NCBI RefSeq assembly: GCF_002000025.1
Contig: NZ_MUZV01000011.1
Location: 40,343 to 104,342 of the forward strand
Reading direction: 5' to 3'
Length of the DNA stretch: 64,000 bases
Origin: Cognaticolwellia aestuarii
GTDB lineage: Bacteria > Pseudomonadota > Gammaproteobacteria > Enterobacterales > Alteromonadaceae
The notes under the pieces are model-generated. The model was given only the letters and a program-made list of their open reading frames with translations, was not told the DNA's origin and did no database searches. Positions 36,059 to 44,652 of the stretch are shown here, one piece after another. The stretch's first letter is position 1; each line of letters opens with the position of its first letter. A program made the position numbers and the translations under genes.

Positions 36059-36615
36059 ACTTATTACCATGGCGTGAAGAAGCTGAAAAAGCCAAGCAAC
36101 GAGAATATTTTACGGTATTAACTGTCGTAGCATTCGTGGCTTTTGCTCTGGTGTTTTTAGTGAATCAGTTTTATCAAATGCGTATTGATGGCCAAAACAC
36201 GCGAAATCAATTTTTGAAAAACGAAATTAATGTATTAGATATTCGAATTGCAAAAATAAAGTCATTAAATGAAAAGAAAAAAGAACTTAAAAAACGTACT
36301 AATGTTATAGAGCAGTTACAACGTAGCCGCAATGTAGGCACCCAAGTACTGAACGAAATAGCGCAAGTAGTGCCGAACGGTATTTATCTTACGCGCCTGG
36401 AAAAGCAAGATAATAGCTTAAGTATTGTTGGTAAAAGTGAGTCAAACAATCACTTAGCTAATATGATTCGTGAGATAGAAAATTCTGACTTATTTGAAGA
36501 TGCGATACTGGAATCAATAACCTCAAATGATGCCACCAGTAAATTGTTAAGTGATTTTAAAATGCAAGTTCGCATTAAAGGCTTGATGAATTTGAATGAA
36601 CTGGGAGCGCCATGA
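36046..36615 (+). CDS. pilN: Type IV pilus inner-membrane protein PilN
   Basis: 189 aa. The GTG start overlaps pilM by 13 bp and yields the conserved opening MAYINLLPWREEAEK, whose INLLPWR motif is the PilM-binding site. One membrane helix (about residues 22-42) is followed by a coiled coil (50-95) and a ferredoxin-like fold domain. It forms heterodimers with PilO in the inner-membrane alignment complex. Confidence 0.94.
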   Translation: MAYINLLPWREEAEKAKQREYFTVLTVVAFVAFALVFLVNQFYQMRIDGQNTRNQFLKNEINVLDIRIAKIKSLNEKKKELKKRTNVIEQLQRSRNVGTQVLNEIAQVVPNGIYLTRLEKQDNSLSIVGKSESNNHLANMIREIENSDLFEDAILESITSNDATSKLLSDFKMQVRIKGLMNLNELGAP

Positions 36616-37223
36616 TGAGCTTTAACTTATCAGAATTCACCGAACAATTTAATGGTTTAGAACTTGATAATATTGGGCAATGGCCGAAAGCTGCAAAAAT
36701 AGTTTTATCAATATTCTTGGTTATTTTAGTGTTAGGTTTGGGTTATGTGCTGATGATTAGTGACCAAATTAAACAGCTCGAGCGTGTGACCGCTGAAGAA
36801 GCGACGTTAAAACAACAATACCAAGCCAAATACCATATTTCAGCGAACTTAGAGCTATTTGAACAGCAGATGATTGAAGCTGAAGCCATTTTTTCAAAGC
36901 AATTAAAAAGCTTACCCGAAAGTCATGAAACACCGGGTTTATTAGATGACATAACCTTTGTTGGCACCACAACCGGATTAGATTTTGTCAAACTGAATTG
37001 GCAGCCGGAAATAGAGCAAGAGATTTATATTGAGTTACCGATAGATATCGAAGTGTTGGGTTCGTATCATGAGTTTGGACAATTTGTCAGTCGTATTGCT
37101 GGTTTACCACGAATTGTCACTTTGCATGATTTTGATATTAATCTGCAAAAGCAGAACTCTGGAGACTTAAAGTTAACGCTGCAGGCCAAAACTTACCGTT
37201 ATCGAGAGGCAGCTGAAAAATGA
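36612..37223 (+). CDS. pilO: Type IV pilus inner-membrane protein PilO
   Basis: 203 aa. A short cytoplasmic N-terminus, a membrane helix at about 28-48 (IVLSIFLVILVLGLGYVLM), a coiled coil (52-95) and a C-terminal ferredoxin-like domain give the PilO layout. It pairs with PilN and contacts PilP. It overlaps pilN and pilP by 4 bp each, so translation is coupled across the operon. Confidence 0.93.
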   Translation: MMSFNLSEFTEQFNGLELDNIGQWPKAAKIVLSIFLVILVLGLGYVLMISDQIKQLERVTAEEATLKQQYQAKYHISANLELFEQQMIEAEAIFSKQLKSLPESHETPGLLDDITFVGTTTGLDFVKLNWQPEIEQEIYIELPIDIEVLGSYHEFGQFVSRIAGLPRIVTLHDFDINLQKQNSGDLKLTLQAKTYRYREAAEK

Positions 37224-37753
37224 GAATATTTTTTATATTAAGTGCTGTGCTATTGACGGGATGTTTTGGTGATACTGACGACTTGAAATTACATATTGCT
37301 AATGTGCAATCAACTACGGCAAGCTCGATAGAGCCGATGCCAGAAGTAACCATTTTTGACCACTTTGATTATTCTGCACAGACATTACGTAGCCCATTTG
37401 ATGCCCCGAAACCTGAAGCTATTCAAGAAAAAATTCAACAAATGTCTGGCTGTTTAAGCCCAGATCCACGCCGAAGAAAGCAACCTTTAGAAAAGTTTTC
37501 GTTAAGTGATTTAATTATGCGCGGCACATTAGGTGAGTTGGGGGTGACTTGGGCGTTATTAGAAGCGTCTGATAACACCTTACACCGTGTCGCTGTTGGC
37601 AGTTACGTTGGCTTATACCATGGACGAATTACCTCAGTAAGCCAAGAAAATATAAAAGTATTAGAGTTGATCCCTGATGGCGCGGGGTGCTGGGTAGAGC
37701 GTGAAACTGTTGTTACCATGACGCAGGCAAGTGCAGAGGAGCAAAGACAGTAA
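37220..37753 (+). CDS. pilP: Type IV pilus lipoprotein PilP
   Basis: 177 aa. Lipobox LLTGC at residues 12-16 gives a lipidated Cys16 at the inner membrane. A flexible region (about 17-75) leads to the beta-sandwich domain (LIMRGTLG to VTMTQ) that binds the secretin PilQ. It bridges PilNO with PilQ. The stop shares one base with the pilQ ATG. Confidence 0.93.
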   Translation: MRIFFILSAVLLTGCFGDTDDLKLHIANVQSTTASSIEPMPEVTIFDHFDYSAQTLRSPFDAPKPEAIQEKIQQMSGCLSPDPRRRKQPLEKFSLSDLIMRGTLGELGVTWALLEASDNTLHRVAVGSYVGLYHGRITSVSQENIKVLELIPDGAGCWVERETVVTMTQASAEEQRQ

Positions 37754-39810
37754 TGTTGCTATTTAATAAAACTAAAAATGATGATCTTATGACACATTGC
37801 AAACCAATAAAGTTAATCACAGCGGCTTACCTTTGCTTATTGTCTACGTTTACGTGGGCTAATGAGCTAACAGGAATTACCTATAACACAATACAAAGCA
37901 ATGAAATTGAATTAGTGTTTGAATTATCAGATAAAATCTTAGTTCAGCCAGAAGTGACAACATCAATGGCACCTGCACAAGTGAGTATAACTTTTGATGC
38001 TGACGAGTTTAATCCTAAGCTAGCCAATACTTTGGTCGAGCATGCTGGCGTTACAGATATTGTGATACAAAAAATGGCTGGTAAAGTTGTCGCCAATGTT
38101 AACTTACAGCAGTTATCTATTTTTGATGTCGTGCAAAAAGATAACACCTTTGCTCTGGTTTTGAATACTGGCCAAGCCGATAAAACAGTAAAGCAATTAA
38201 TTCCAGTGGGTCATGGCTATATTAATAAAATTGATAATATTGATTTTAAGCGTAATCCGCAAAACGAAGCTCAGCTTTTAATTAAGCTTATTGATAGTAA
38301 AGTTGCTGTCGATGTGAGTGAAAAGCTAGGTAAGCTTTACATTGAGTTTCATAACACTGAAATTCTAGAAGAGTTTATTTATAAATTAGATGTCACTGAT
38401 TTTGGTACGCTTGTTAGTGGCATTGAAACCTTTAAGGCCGATCGAAATGCTCGTTTAGTGGTCGATATTAATGGCGCATTTGATTATGAACACCAACAAG
38501 TTAATGATGTATTCTCATTAACAGTTAAGAGTAAGGTCCAAGACGATGGATACCTTGGAGAAGAAGAAAGCTTTAATGGCAGAGCTATATCATTAAACTT
38601 TCAAGACATTGCTGTACGCACTGTTTTACAAATTATTGCTGATTATAATGGTTTTAACTTAGTGACCAGCGACACTGTTGAAGGCAATATTACTTTGCGT
38701 TTAGATGGCGTACCTTGGGACCAAGCACTTGATATTATTCTTAAGGTTAAAGGCTTAGATAAGCGTATGGAAGGTAATATTCTGATGGTAGCGCCAAGCG
38801 ATGAGTTAGCTGCTCGTGAAGCTCGTGATTTACAGGCGCAACAACAGGTTGAAGAATTAGCACCATTATTCTCTGAATACGTACAAATTAATTATGCTAA
38901 AGCGGCTGAATTTGCGACATTAATTAAGAATGAAGAAAATAGTATTTTGTCTGCTCGTGGTAGTGTTAGTGTTGATGAGAGAACCAATACACTGCTTATA
39001 CGTGATACGGCTAGTAGTATTGCCGATATTAAACGTATGGTGACAGTTTTAGATATTCCCGTTCGACAAGTTATTATTGAATCTAGAATGGTGACAGTAA
39101 AAGATAATATTAATGAAGAGCTCGGCATTCGTTGGGGTGTTACCGATACCGGTAGTGATTCAGCTACTTCTGGTACTTTAACAGGGGCTAATAATGCAGG
39201 TAATGGTGTAGTACCGAATTTGACCGATAGATTAAATGTTAATTTACCTGTAACCAGCCCTGCAGGGAGCATCGCGTTTCAAGTTGCACGTTTAGCGGAT
39301 GGCACTATTCTGGATCTTGAATTAAGTGCCATGGAGAAAGAAAACAAAGGTGAAATTATTGCTAGTCCTCGTATTACTACTGCGAATCAAAAGGAAGCTT
39401 ATATCGAACAAGGTGTTGAAATACCTTATCAAGAAGCAGCTTCTAGCGGTGCTACTACTACGCAATTTAAAAAAGCAGTATTAAGTTTAACGGTAACACC
39501 ACATATCACGCCTGATGATCGGATTATTTTAGATTTAGTGGTAACGCAAGATACCGTTTCTGATGTGTCAAATGGCAGTGCACCGGCAATAGATACCCAA
39601 AGAATAGGTACACAAGTACTGGTTAATAATGGTGAAACCATCGTGCTAGGTGGAATTTATCAGCAACAAATAATAAGTTCAGTGTCAAAAGTACCTGTTT
39701 TAGGTGATATTCCGTATTTTGGTTGGATGTTTCGCAATAGTAGTAACTTTAATGAGAAAAAAGAGCTATTAATATTCGTTACACCACGCATAGTTACAGA
39801 AAGATTTTAA
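37753..39810 (+). CDS. pilQ: Type IV pilus secretin PilQ
   Basis: 685 aa. A signal peptide ends at TWA-NEL; Met13 (37789) gives a more standard signal peptide, so the start may be there. Two AMIN-type domains (about 45-260) bind peptidoglycan. The secretin/TonB short N-terminal domain (SLNFQDIAVRTVLQIIADYNG), an N1-type domain and the secretin barrel (VIIESRMVTV to the end) follow, with VPVLGDIPYFGWMF near the C-terminus. It forms the outer-membrane channel for the pilus. It closes pilMNOPQ, and aroK follows after 144 bp. Confidence 0.95.
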   Translation: MLLFNKTKNDDLMTHCKPIKLITAAYLCLLSTFTWANELTGITYNTIQSNEIELVFELSDKILVQPEVTTSMAPAQVSITFDADEFNPKLANTLVEHAGVTDIVIQKMAGKVVANVNLQQLSIFDVVQKDNTFALVLNTGQADKTVKQLIPVGHGYINKIDNIDFKRNPQNEAQLLIKLIDSKVAVDVSEKLGKLYIEFHNTEILEEFIYKLDVTDFGTLVSGIETFKADRNARLVVDINGAFDYEHQQVNDVFSLTVKSKVQDDGYLGEEESFNGRAISLNFQDIAVRTVLQIIADYNGFNLVTSDTVEGNITLRLDGVPWDQALDIILKVKGLDKRMEGNILMVAPSDELAAREARDLQAQQQVEELAPLFSEYVQINYAKAAEFATLIKNEENSILSARGSVSVDERTNTLLIRDTASSIADIKRMVTVLDIPVRQVIIESRMVTVKDNINEELGIRWGVTDTGSDSATSGTLTGANNAGNGVVPNLTDRLNVNLPVTSPAGSIAFQVARLADGTILDLELSAMEKENKGEIIASPRITTANQKEAYIEQGVEIPYQEAASSGATTTQFKKAVLSLTVTPHITPDDRIILDLVVTQDTVSDVSNGSAPAIDTQRIGTQVLVNNGETIVLGGIYQQQIISSVSKVPVLGDIPYFGWMFRNSSNFNEKKELLIFVTPRIVTERF

Positions 39811-39818
39811 GTTAATTT

Positions 39819-39849
39819 GCTTGTAAGGTGGTGTTTTCATCTTACAAGC
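39819..39849 (+). promoter_or_regulatory. 9-bp hairpin between pilQ and aroK
   Basis: GCTTGTAAG (39819-39827) pairs with CTTACAAGC (39841-39849) around a 13-nt loop. It starts 8 bp after the pilQ stop. No T-run follows, so termination would be partial at best. Confidence 0.4.
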
Positions 39850-39879
39850 TTGCAATTTGTACCCAACAATTGCGATAAT
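39850..39879 (+). promoter_or_regulatory. Probable sigma-70 promoter of aroK
   Basis: TTGCAA (39850-39855) and GATAAT (39874-39879) are separated by 18 bp. It is about 75 bp before the aroK ATG. A short GAGGG/CCCTC hairpin (39898-39912) would lie in the leader. The call is by eye. Confidence 0.45.
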
Positions 39880-39954
39880 TGCGCCCTTGAAATTTTCGAG
39901 GGGGGTTCCCTCTTACCTGTTCACGTAATAAATAAACGAGTATTAATTAATCTA

Positions 39955-40473
39955 ATGGCAGAAAAACGTAACATTTTCCTTGTAGGCCCGATGGGCGCAG
40001 GCAAAAGCACCATTGGTAGAGAATTAGCAGATAAGCTACATCTTGAGTTTTTTGATTCCGATCAAGAAATCGAACGTCGTACTGGTGCAGATATCGCGTG
40101 GGTTTTCGATCTTGAAGGCGAAGAAGGTTTTCGTAAAAGAGAAGAAACCGTTATTGAAGACCTCAGTGAAAAACAAGGCATTGTTTTAGCGACAGGTGGC
40201 GGATCTGTGATCAGCAGCCAAGTTCGTAACCGCTTGTCAGCGCGTGGCATTGTAGTTTATCTCGAAACAACCATTGATAAACAAGTTGCTCGTACTCAGC
40301 GAGATCGACGTCGACCTTTACTTCAAACTGATGAAGAACCTAGAACAGTACTTGAAAACTTAGCTGTTGAACGCAATCCGTTATATGAAGAAATTGCCGA
40401 TGTAATCGTGCAAACGGATGACCAAAGCGCCAAAGTGGTAGCAAGTAAAATAGTCGAACGTTTAGATTTTTAA
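39955..40473 (+). CDS. aroK: Shikimate kinase I
   Basis: 172 aa from the ATG at 39955, which gives the conserved AroK opening [19 protein letters not shown]. The longer open frame from 39817 crosses the leader hairpins and is not credible. The P-loop GPMGAGKST, the shikimate-binding DSDQEIERR and FRKREE, and ATGGGSV are all present, as is the lid RDRRRPLL. It phosphorylates shikimate at O3 in the chorismate pathway. aroB follows 10 bp later, as in many gammaproteobacteria. Confidence 0.95.
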   Translation: MAEKRNIFLVGPMGAGKSTIGRELADKLHLEFFDSDQEIERRTGADIAWVFDLEGEEGFRKREETVIEDLSEKQGIVLATGGGSVISSQVRNRLSARGIVVYLETTIDKQVARTQRDRRRPLLQTDEEPRTVLENLAVERNPLYEEIADVIVQTDDQSAKVVASKIVERLDF

Positions 40474-40483
40474 TGACGTAACT

Positions 40484-41548
40484 ATGACCACACTTCAGGT
40501 TAAACTCGGTACTCGCAGTTACCCTATCTATATAGACAGCGGACTATTATCAAATAGTGATCTGCTGTCTAATCATATCCGCAGTAAGCGTGTTTGCATT
40601 GTTAGCAATGACATTGTAGCACCACTTTACGTTGAGCAGTTGAAGTACGCCCTTAAGGATTTTGATGTTGATGAGATTGTGTTACCTGATGGTGAAGCTG
40701 AAAAAAGTTTAGCAAATTTTGAACGCATAATGTCACATCTGCTGTCTGGTAATCATGGTAGAGATACTACGTTAATTGCTTTAGGTGGTGGGGTTATTGG
40801 TGATATTACCGGTTTTGCTGCTGCTTGTTATCAACGAGGTATTGATTTTATTCAGGTGCCGACCACCGTATTATCTCAAGTAGACTCTTCTGTTGGTGGT
40901 AAAACTGCCGTTAATCACCCTTTAGGTAAAAATATGATAGGGGCCTTCTATCAACCTAAAGCTGTTTTTATTGATCTTGCTACATTAACCACTTTACCGA
41001 TACGAGAGTTTAATGCCGGCATGGCTGAAGTGATTAAATATGGCATATTGGGTGATAGTCGCTTTTTTACTTGGCTTGAAGATAATGTTGTCGCAATTAA
41101 AGCTGGCGATAACACGGTATTAATCGAGATGATAGAGCGATGCTGCCAATGCAAAGCGACTATCGTTGCTGAAGATGAAACCGAAGCCGGTGTACGAGCA
41201 TTATTAAATTTAGGTCATACCTTTGGGCATGCTATTGAAGCCGATCAAGGCTATGGTAAATGGCTACATGGCGAAGCTGTAGCTACTGGTATGGTTATTG
41301 CTTCTAAGTTGTCTGTAGCAATGAATTTGCTTGAAGTGTCAGATCTTCGTCGTGTTGAAACACTACTTTCAGCGTTTGATTTACCGTTAATCGCACCTGA
41401 AAATATGGGTTTTGACGAGTTTATTTGCCATATGCGCCGTGATAAAAAGAATTTAGCAGGTAAACTGCGTTTTATCCTTCCAACCGCTATTGGTCAATCT
41501 GAAATTAACGATGATGTCAGTGAGGAAATGCTTCAACAAATTCTATAA
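40484..41548 (+). CDS. aroB: 3-dehydroquinate synthase
   Basis: 354 aa, standard length. [57 protein letters not shown] segments and the metal-binding His residues in [10 protein letters not shown] and [11 protein letters not shown] are intact. It converts DAHP to 3-dehydroquinate using NAD and a divalent metal. It lies 10 bp after aroK and 21 bp before damX, in one operon. Confidence 0.97.
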   Translation: MTTLQVKLGTRSYPIYIDSGLLSNSDLLSNHIRSKRVCIVSNDIVAPLYVEQLKYALKDFDVDEIVLPDGEAEKSLANFERIMSHLLSGNHGRDTTLIALGGGVIGDITGFAAACYQRGIDFIQVPTTVLSQVDSSVGGKTAVNHPLGKNMIGAFYQPKAVFIDLATLTTLPIREFNAGMAEVIKYGILGDSRFFTWLEDNVVAIKAGDNTVLIEMIERCCQCKATIVAEDETEAGVRALLNLGHTFGHAIEADQGYGKWLHGEAVATGMVIASKLSVAMNLLEVSDLRRVETLLSAFDLPLIAPENMGFDEFICHMRRDKKNLAGKLRFILPTAIGQSEINDDVSEEMLQQIL

Positions 41549-41569
41549 TTTATTCTGAATAGGTGAAGC

Positions 41570-42928
41570 ATGTCGGCGTTAGTAAACAATATCGACTTAT
41601 CAAACGATAATACCAGTGTCACAAAAATTAGTGCCCACGCACGTATTGACTATATTCTACGGTTTTCTAAACAAGCTATCTTAGTGATTGATGAAAGCAC
41701 TGAACAAAATGCCGCGCTTTCTGGTCAATTTTTGGCAAGTTTATCTGATCAACATAATGCCGCTTATATTTCGCTCTCTTCACAGTTTAATAATATTCAA
41801 ATTCGTTGCCGTATTATCGAGCAACTGTATGCGGGGGAGTTATTCGACCCTGAAATATCTTTAGCTGTTAGTGTCATTAATTTAGCAAAAAAATCACCAC
41901 AGGTTATTAGCATTGTTCTTGATAATGCACAGTATTTGTCATTGCAAATATTGCATGAAGTATCACAACTGGCAGCGATTGCTAAAAAAGCTAATTTAAA
42001 TGTAAATATTGTGATGTTTGGCTCTCCTCAAGCGGGCAAAACGGTTGCTGAGAATAAAAGCCTATTCGATGACAAGTTAGCCTTACTATCTGCTCAATCA
42101 GGACAATTGCTATCTACAACAGCAGCAATATTTAAAGATACCCAGCCTAAATGGTTTTTTATTAAGCAAAACAAGTGGTGGATTAGCCTATTAGTGCTTT
42201 TACTGTGCTTTGCTATGTTAGTGATTGGCTTGTTGCAGCAAGATAGTTTTAACTTTTCTAAATCGTTAGTGGTTGATAATCAGGAAAAGATACTACTAAA
42301 GAATGAGCTAGCGAAGCCACAAACTACGGTGTTAACAGCTAAAAATAACCAGATGACTCATGCTAAAGTTGCAGCTCAGTCTTTACCAGACAAACTCAAA
42401 AAGCATAGTGTCGCAATACCTGAAGATATTTATCTTTCTTTAACTAGCCCAGTATCAGATGAGGCAAAAAAAAGTGAAATACTGCCCGCGTCACCTACTG
42501 ATATTATGTTAGCAATGGCTGCCCAATCTAATGATGTGGTATCGAGCAATAATACAATTGCAAGTAACAACGCAAATGAGAAAAAATTAGCAGTTAAAAC
42601 AGTATCAAATGACTCTCATCAACCATTAATCATCAATAATGCATATTATGCTGATAAAAAAGGCTATGTCATTCAAATTGCAGCATTTAGTGAACTGCAG
42701 CTACCAAAAGCATTCTTAAACACTTTGGCTGATGTCGAGTTTAAAGCTTATCAACGATTATTGAATGACAAAGCTATTATGGTAATTACAAGTCACGCAT
42801 ATGCTGAAAGAGCTGCCGCGGAACTTGCGTTATCAAAATTACCAAAAGCACTACTAGATCGCCAACCTTGGCTGAAGTCAGTTACTGTAGTTAATAATGA
42901 AATTAACGCATTTTTGTCTTCGCAATAA
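41570..42928 (+). CDS. damX: DamX-like SPOR-domain cell-division protein
   Basis: 452 aa. The N-terminal ~190 residues resemble a degenerate AAA/ExeA-type ATPase domain without a proper Walker A (LVIDESTEQNAALSGQFL). One membrane helix spans 204-223. A low-complexity periplasmic linker follows, and the C-terminal SPOR domain (about 363-440, KKGYVIQIAAFSELQ) binds denuded septal peptidoglycan. The aroB-damX-dam order supports the name. DamX localises to the division ring in E. coli; the same role here is inferred. Confidence 0.85.
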   Translation: MSALVNNIDLSNDNTSVTKISAHARIDYILRFSKQAILVIDESTEQNAALSGQFLASLSDQHNAAYISLSSQFNNIQIRCRIIEQLYAGELFDPEISLAVSVINLAKKSPQVISIVLDNAQYLSLQILHEVSQLAAIAKKANLNVNIVMFGSPQAGKTVAENKSLFDDKLALLSAQSGQLLSTTAAIFKDTQPKWFFIKQNKWWISLLVLLLCFAMLVIGLLQQDSFNFSKSLVVDNQEKILLKNELAKPQTTVLTAKNNQMTHAKVAAQSLPDKLKKHSVAIPEDIYLSLTSPVSDEAKKSEILPASPTDIMLAMAAQSNDVVSSNNTIASNNANEKKLAVKTVSNDSHQPLIINNAYYADKKGYVIQIAAFSELQLPKAFLNTLADVEFKAYQRLLNDKAIMVITSHAYAERAAAELALSKLPKALLDRQPWLKSVTVVNNEINAFLSSQ

Positions 42929-43188
42929 GTAACAGTGAGGGGAATTCATGGCAATGGGTTAATGTCTGATAAGGCTTAATTCAACTTAACCTTCTAACAT
43001 TAAATTTTTTATAAAAGACTTTGCAATAGAGTTGGGCTCATCTGAAATTAGCCTTATAGATTTATGAAGGCGTCGATGTGCTAAGTTGTAGAATTATTTA
43101 ATGTGATTGCTATTAATTCACGATACAATCCCCGCTTACTTTTCAGATGCTTGCTATCTGTTGTTGAATTTTTAGGTTTGTAGGTATC

Positions 43189-44004
43189 ATGAAGAAGAAA
43201 CATCGAGCTTTTTTAAAATGGGCGGGTGGAAAATACGCACTAAGCGATGTAATAAACTCTATGCTACCCAAAGGAAATCGTTTGATTGAGCCTTTTGTTG
43301 GTGCAGGCTCAGTGTTTTTAAATAGTGATTATGATGAATACCTTCTCAGTGATATTAATCAAGACTTAGTTAATCTATATCGTATTTTACAGCGCACGCC
43401 TGATAAATTCATCGAAGATGCTCGTCGTTTTTTTGCCGCTGAAAATAATCAAGCTGATGTATATTACCAGTTACGTAAAGAGTTTAATGCTAGCGCAGAT
43501 CCCTATTTTAGATCACTCGTTTTTTTATATATGAATCGCCATGGTTATAATGGCTTATGTCGATATAATAAATCAGGTGGTTATAACGTACCGTTTGGCA
43601 AGTATAAGCGTCCGTACTTTCCTGAAGCTGAGTTGTATCATTTTGCTGAAAAAGCAAAAAAAGCAATTTTTATCTGTGATGGTTATCGTCAGACCTTTGC
43701 ACATGCAAAGTCGGGAGATGTCATTTATTGTGATCCGCCATATGTGCCTCTGAGTAAAACAGCAAGCTTCACCAGTTATTCAGGCAATGGTTTTGGCTTA
43801 GATGAACAAGCGGATCTGGCGAATGCCGCAGAAGAAGTGACCAACAAACGCAATATATCGGTTTTGATCAGTAACCACGATACTATTTGGACACGAAAAA
43901 TATATCAGCATGCGAAAGAGCAGCGCTCGATAGAAGTGTCTCGCACTATAAGTCAAAAAGGCAGTAAACGTAATAAAGTAGCTGAGTTGCTGGTACTTTA
44001 TTAA
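43189..44004 (+). CDS. dam: DNA adenine methylase (GATC)
   Basis: 271 aa, the Dam length. FLKWAGGKYAL and IEPFVGAGSVFLN are the AdoMet-binding motifs, and DVIYCDPPYVPLS holds the catalytic DPPY. RHGYNGLCRYNKSGGYNVPFG is the conserved target-recognition region. It methylates adenine in GATC for mismatch-repair strand choice and replication timing. A 260-bp gap from damX suggests its own promoter. There is no cognate endonuclease beside it, so it is the housekeeping enzyme. Confidence 0.95.
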   Translation: MKKKHRAFLKWAGGKYALSDVINSMLPKGNRLIEPFVGAGSVFLNSDYDEYLLSDINQDLVNLYRILQRTPDKFIEDARRFFAAENNQADVYYQLRKEFNASADPYFRSLVFLYMNRHGYNGLCRYNKSGGYNVPFGKYKRPYFPEAELYHFAEKAKKAIFICDGYRQTFAHAKSGDVIYCDPPYVPLSKTASFTSYSGNGFGLDEQADLANAAEEVTNKRNISVLISNHDTIWTRKIYQHAKEQRSIEVSRTISQKGSKRNKVAELLVLY

Positions 44005-44045
44005 TGAGCGTTAGTTAAATTTTCTTGAGAGCTTGATTCTTTATT

Positions 44046-44064
44046 GCGCTGTAAATAACAGCGC
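44046..44064. terminator. Hairpin between convergent dam and DUF2970 genes
   Basis: GCGCTGT (44046-44052) pairs with ACAGCGC (44058-44064) around AAATA. It sits between two convergent genes where a terminator is expected, but no T-run follows on either strand, so efficiency is doubtful. Confidence 0.4.
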
Positions 44065-44091
44065 TACTCTACCTTCTTGATAAGGTCAGCA

Positions 44092-44283
44092 CTAACCAGG
44101 TAAAACCAAATTTACGATCGCTATCAGTGCCGCGATAAACACCACTACAGCAATTATGCCCGCGATAATAAAGTGACTAAGTTTTCCTTGTGTAAAATCA
44201 CGCTCTCTATTCTTATTACTTTGCACACCGAAAAATGCTGCCCCAACGCTTTTGAATGTTTCTTTAAAGTTACTTGAGCTCAT
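44092..44283 (-). CDS. DUF2970 family small membrane protein
   Basis: 63 aa. The N-terminal motif FKSVGAAFFGVQSNKNRERDF is characteristic of DUF2970, followed by one membrane helix (about 37-60, HFIIAGIIAVVVFIAALIAI). Such short proteins are common in gammaproteobacteria and have no assigned function. It is convergent with dam. Confidence 0.85.
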   Translation of the reverse strand: MSSSNFKETFKSVGAAFFGVQSNKNRERDFTQGKLSHFIIAGIIAVVVFIAALIAIVNLVLPG

Positions 44284-44652
44284 TGTTATCCCTACATGCT
44301 GATTTATATCTATGCCATTTCCAAGGGCAAGTTGAGAGCCTGATTTTGAAATGGTGTATTTTCTATCTATAAATGATTATTCAGTATGTTCCAATGCGTA
44401 TTTGTGATCAAGTGGTTAAATTTCATGCACCTTTGGCAGCGCTCAGTTAGGTCATCGTTTTTATAGCCATACTACAACGATATGCTAGGTTTTGCGGAAA
44501 CTAGCAGCTTGAGGTTGCCTGTGGATAGTTATAAAATTATGGCTAATTTTTTCAATATTAAGCATTATAACGAGCAGATAGGTTAGCTTGATTAACTAAT
44601 CGAGCTATTATTTAATTATTGTTTAATTAATACCGCTAAGCAACATCATTTA
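44284..44652. other. Intergenic region, divergent between DUF2970 gene and a 487-aa gene
   Basis: 369 bp with no supportable gene. It carries the start regions of two divergent genes. An imperfect inverted repeat, AGCTTGAT (44585-44592) and ATCGAGCT (44599-44606), lies about 50 bp before the plus-strand gene and could be an operator. Nothing else was recognised. Confidence 0.5.

Noticed and set aside
39817..39954. 46-codon N-terminal extension of aroK
   Set aside because: It covers the intergenic hairpins and promoter, and AroK proteins start at the Met encoded at 39955.
43189..44004. Restriction-modification methylase
   Set aside because: The damX-dam context and the Dam-specific motifs indicate the housekeeping GATC methylase, and no endonuclease gene is adjacent.
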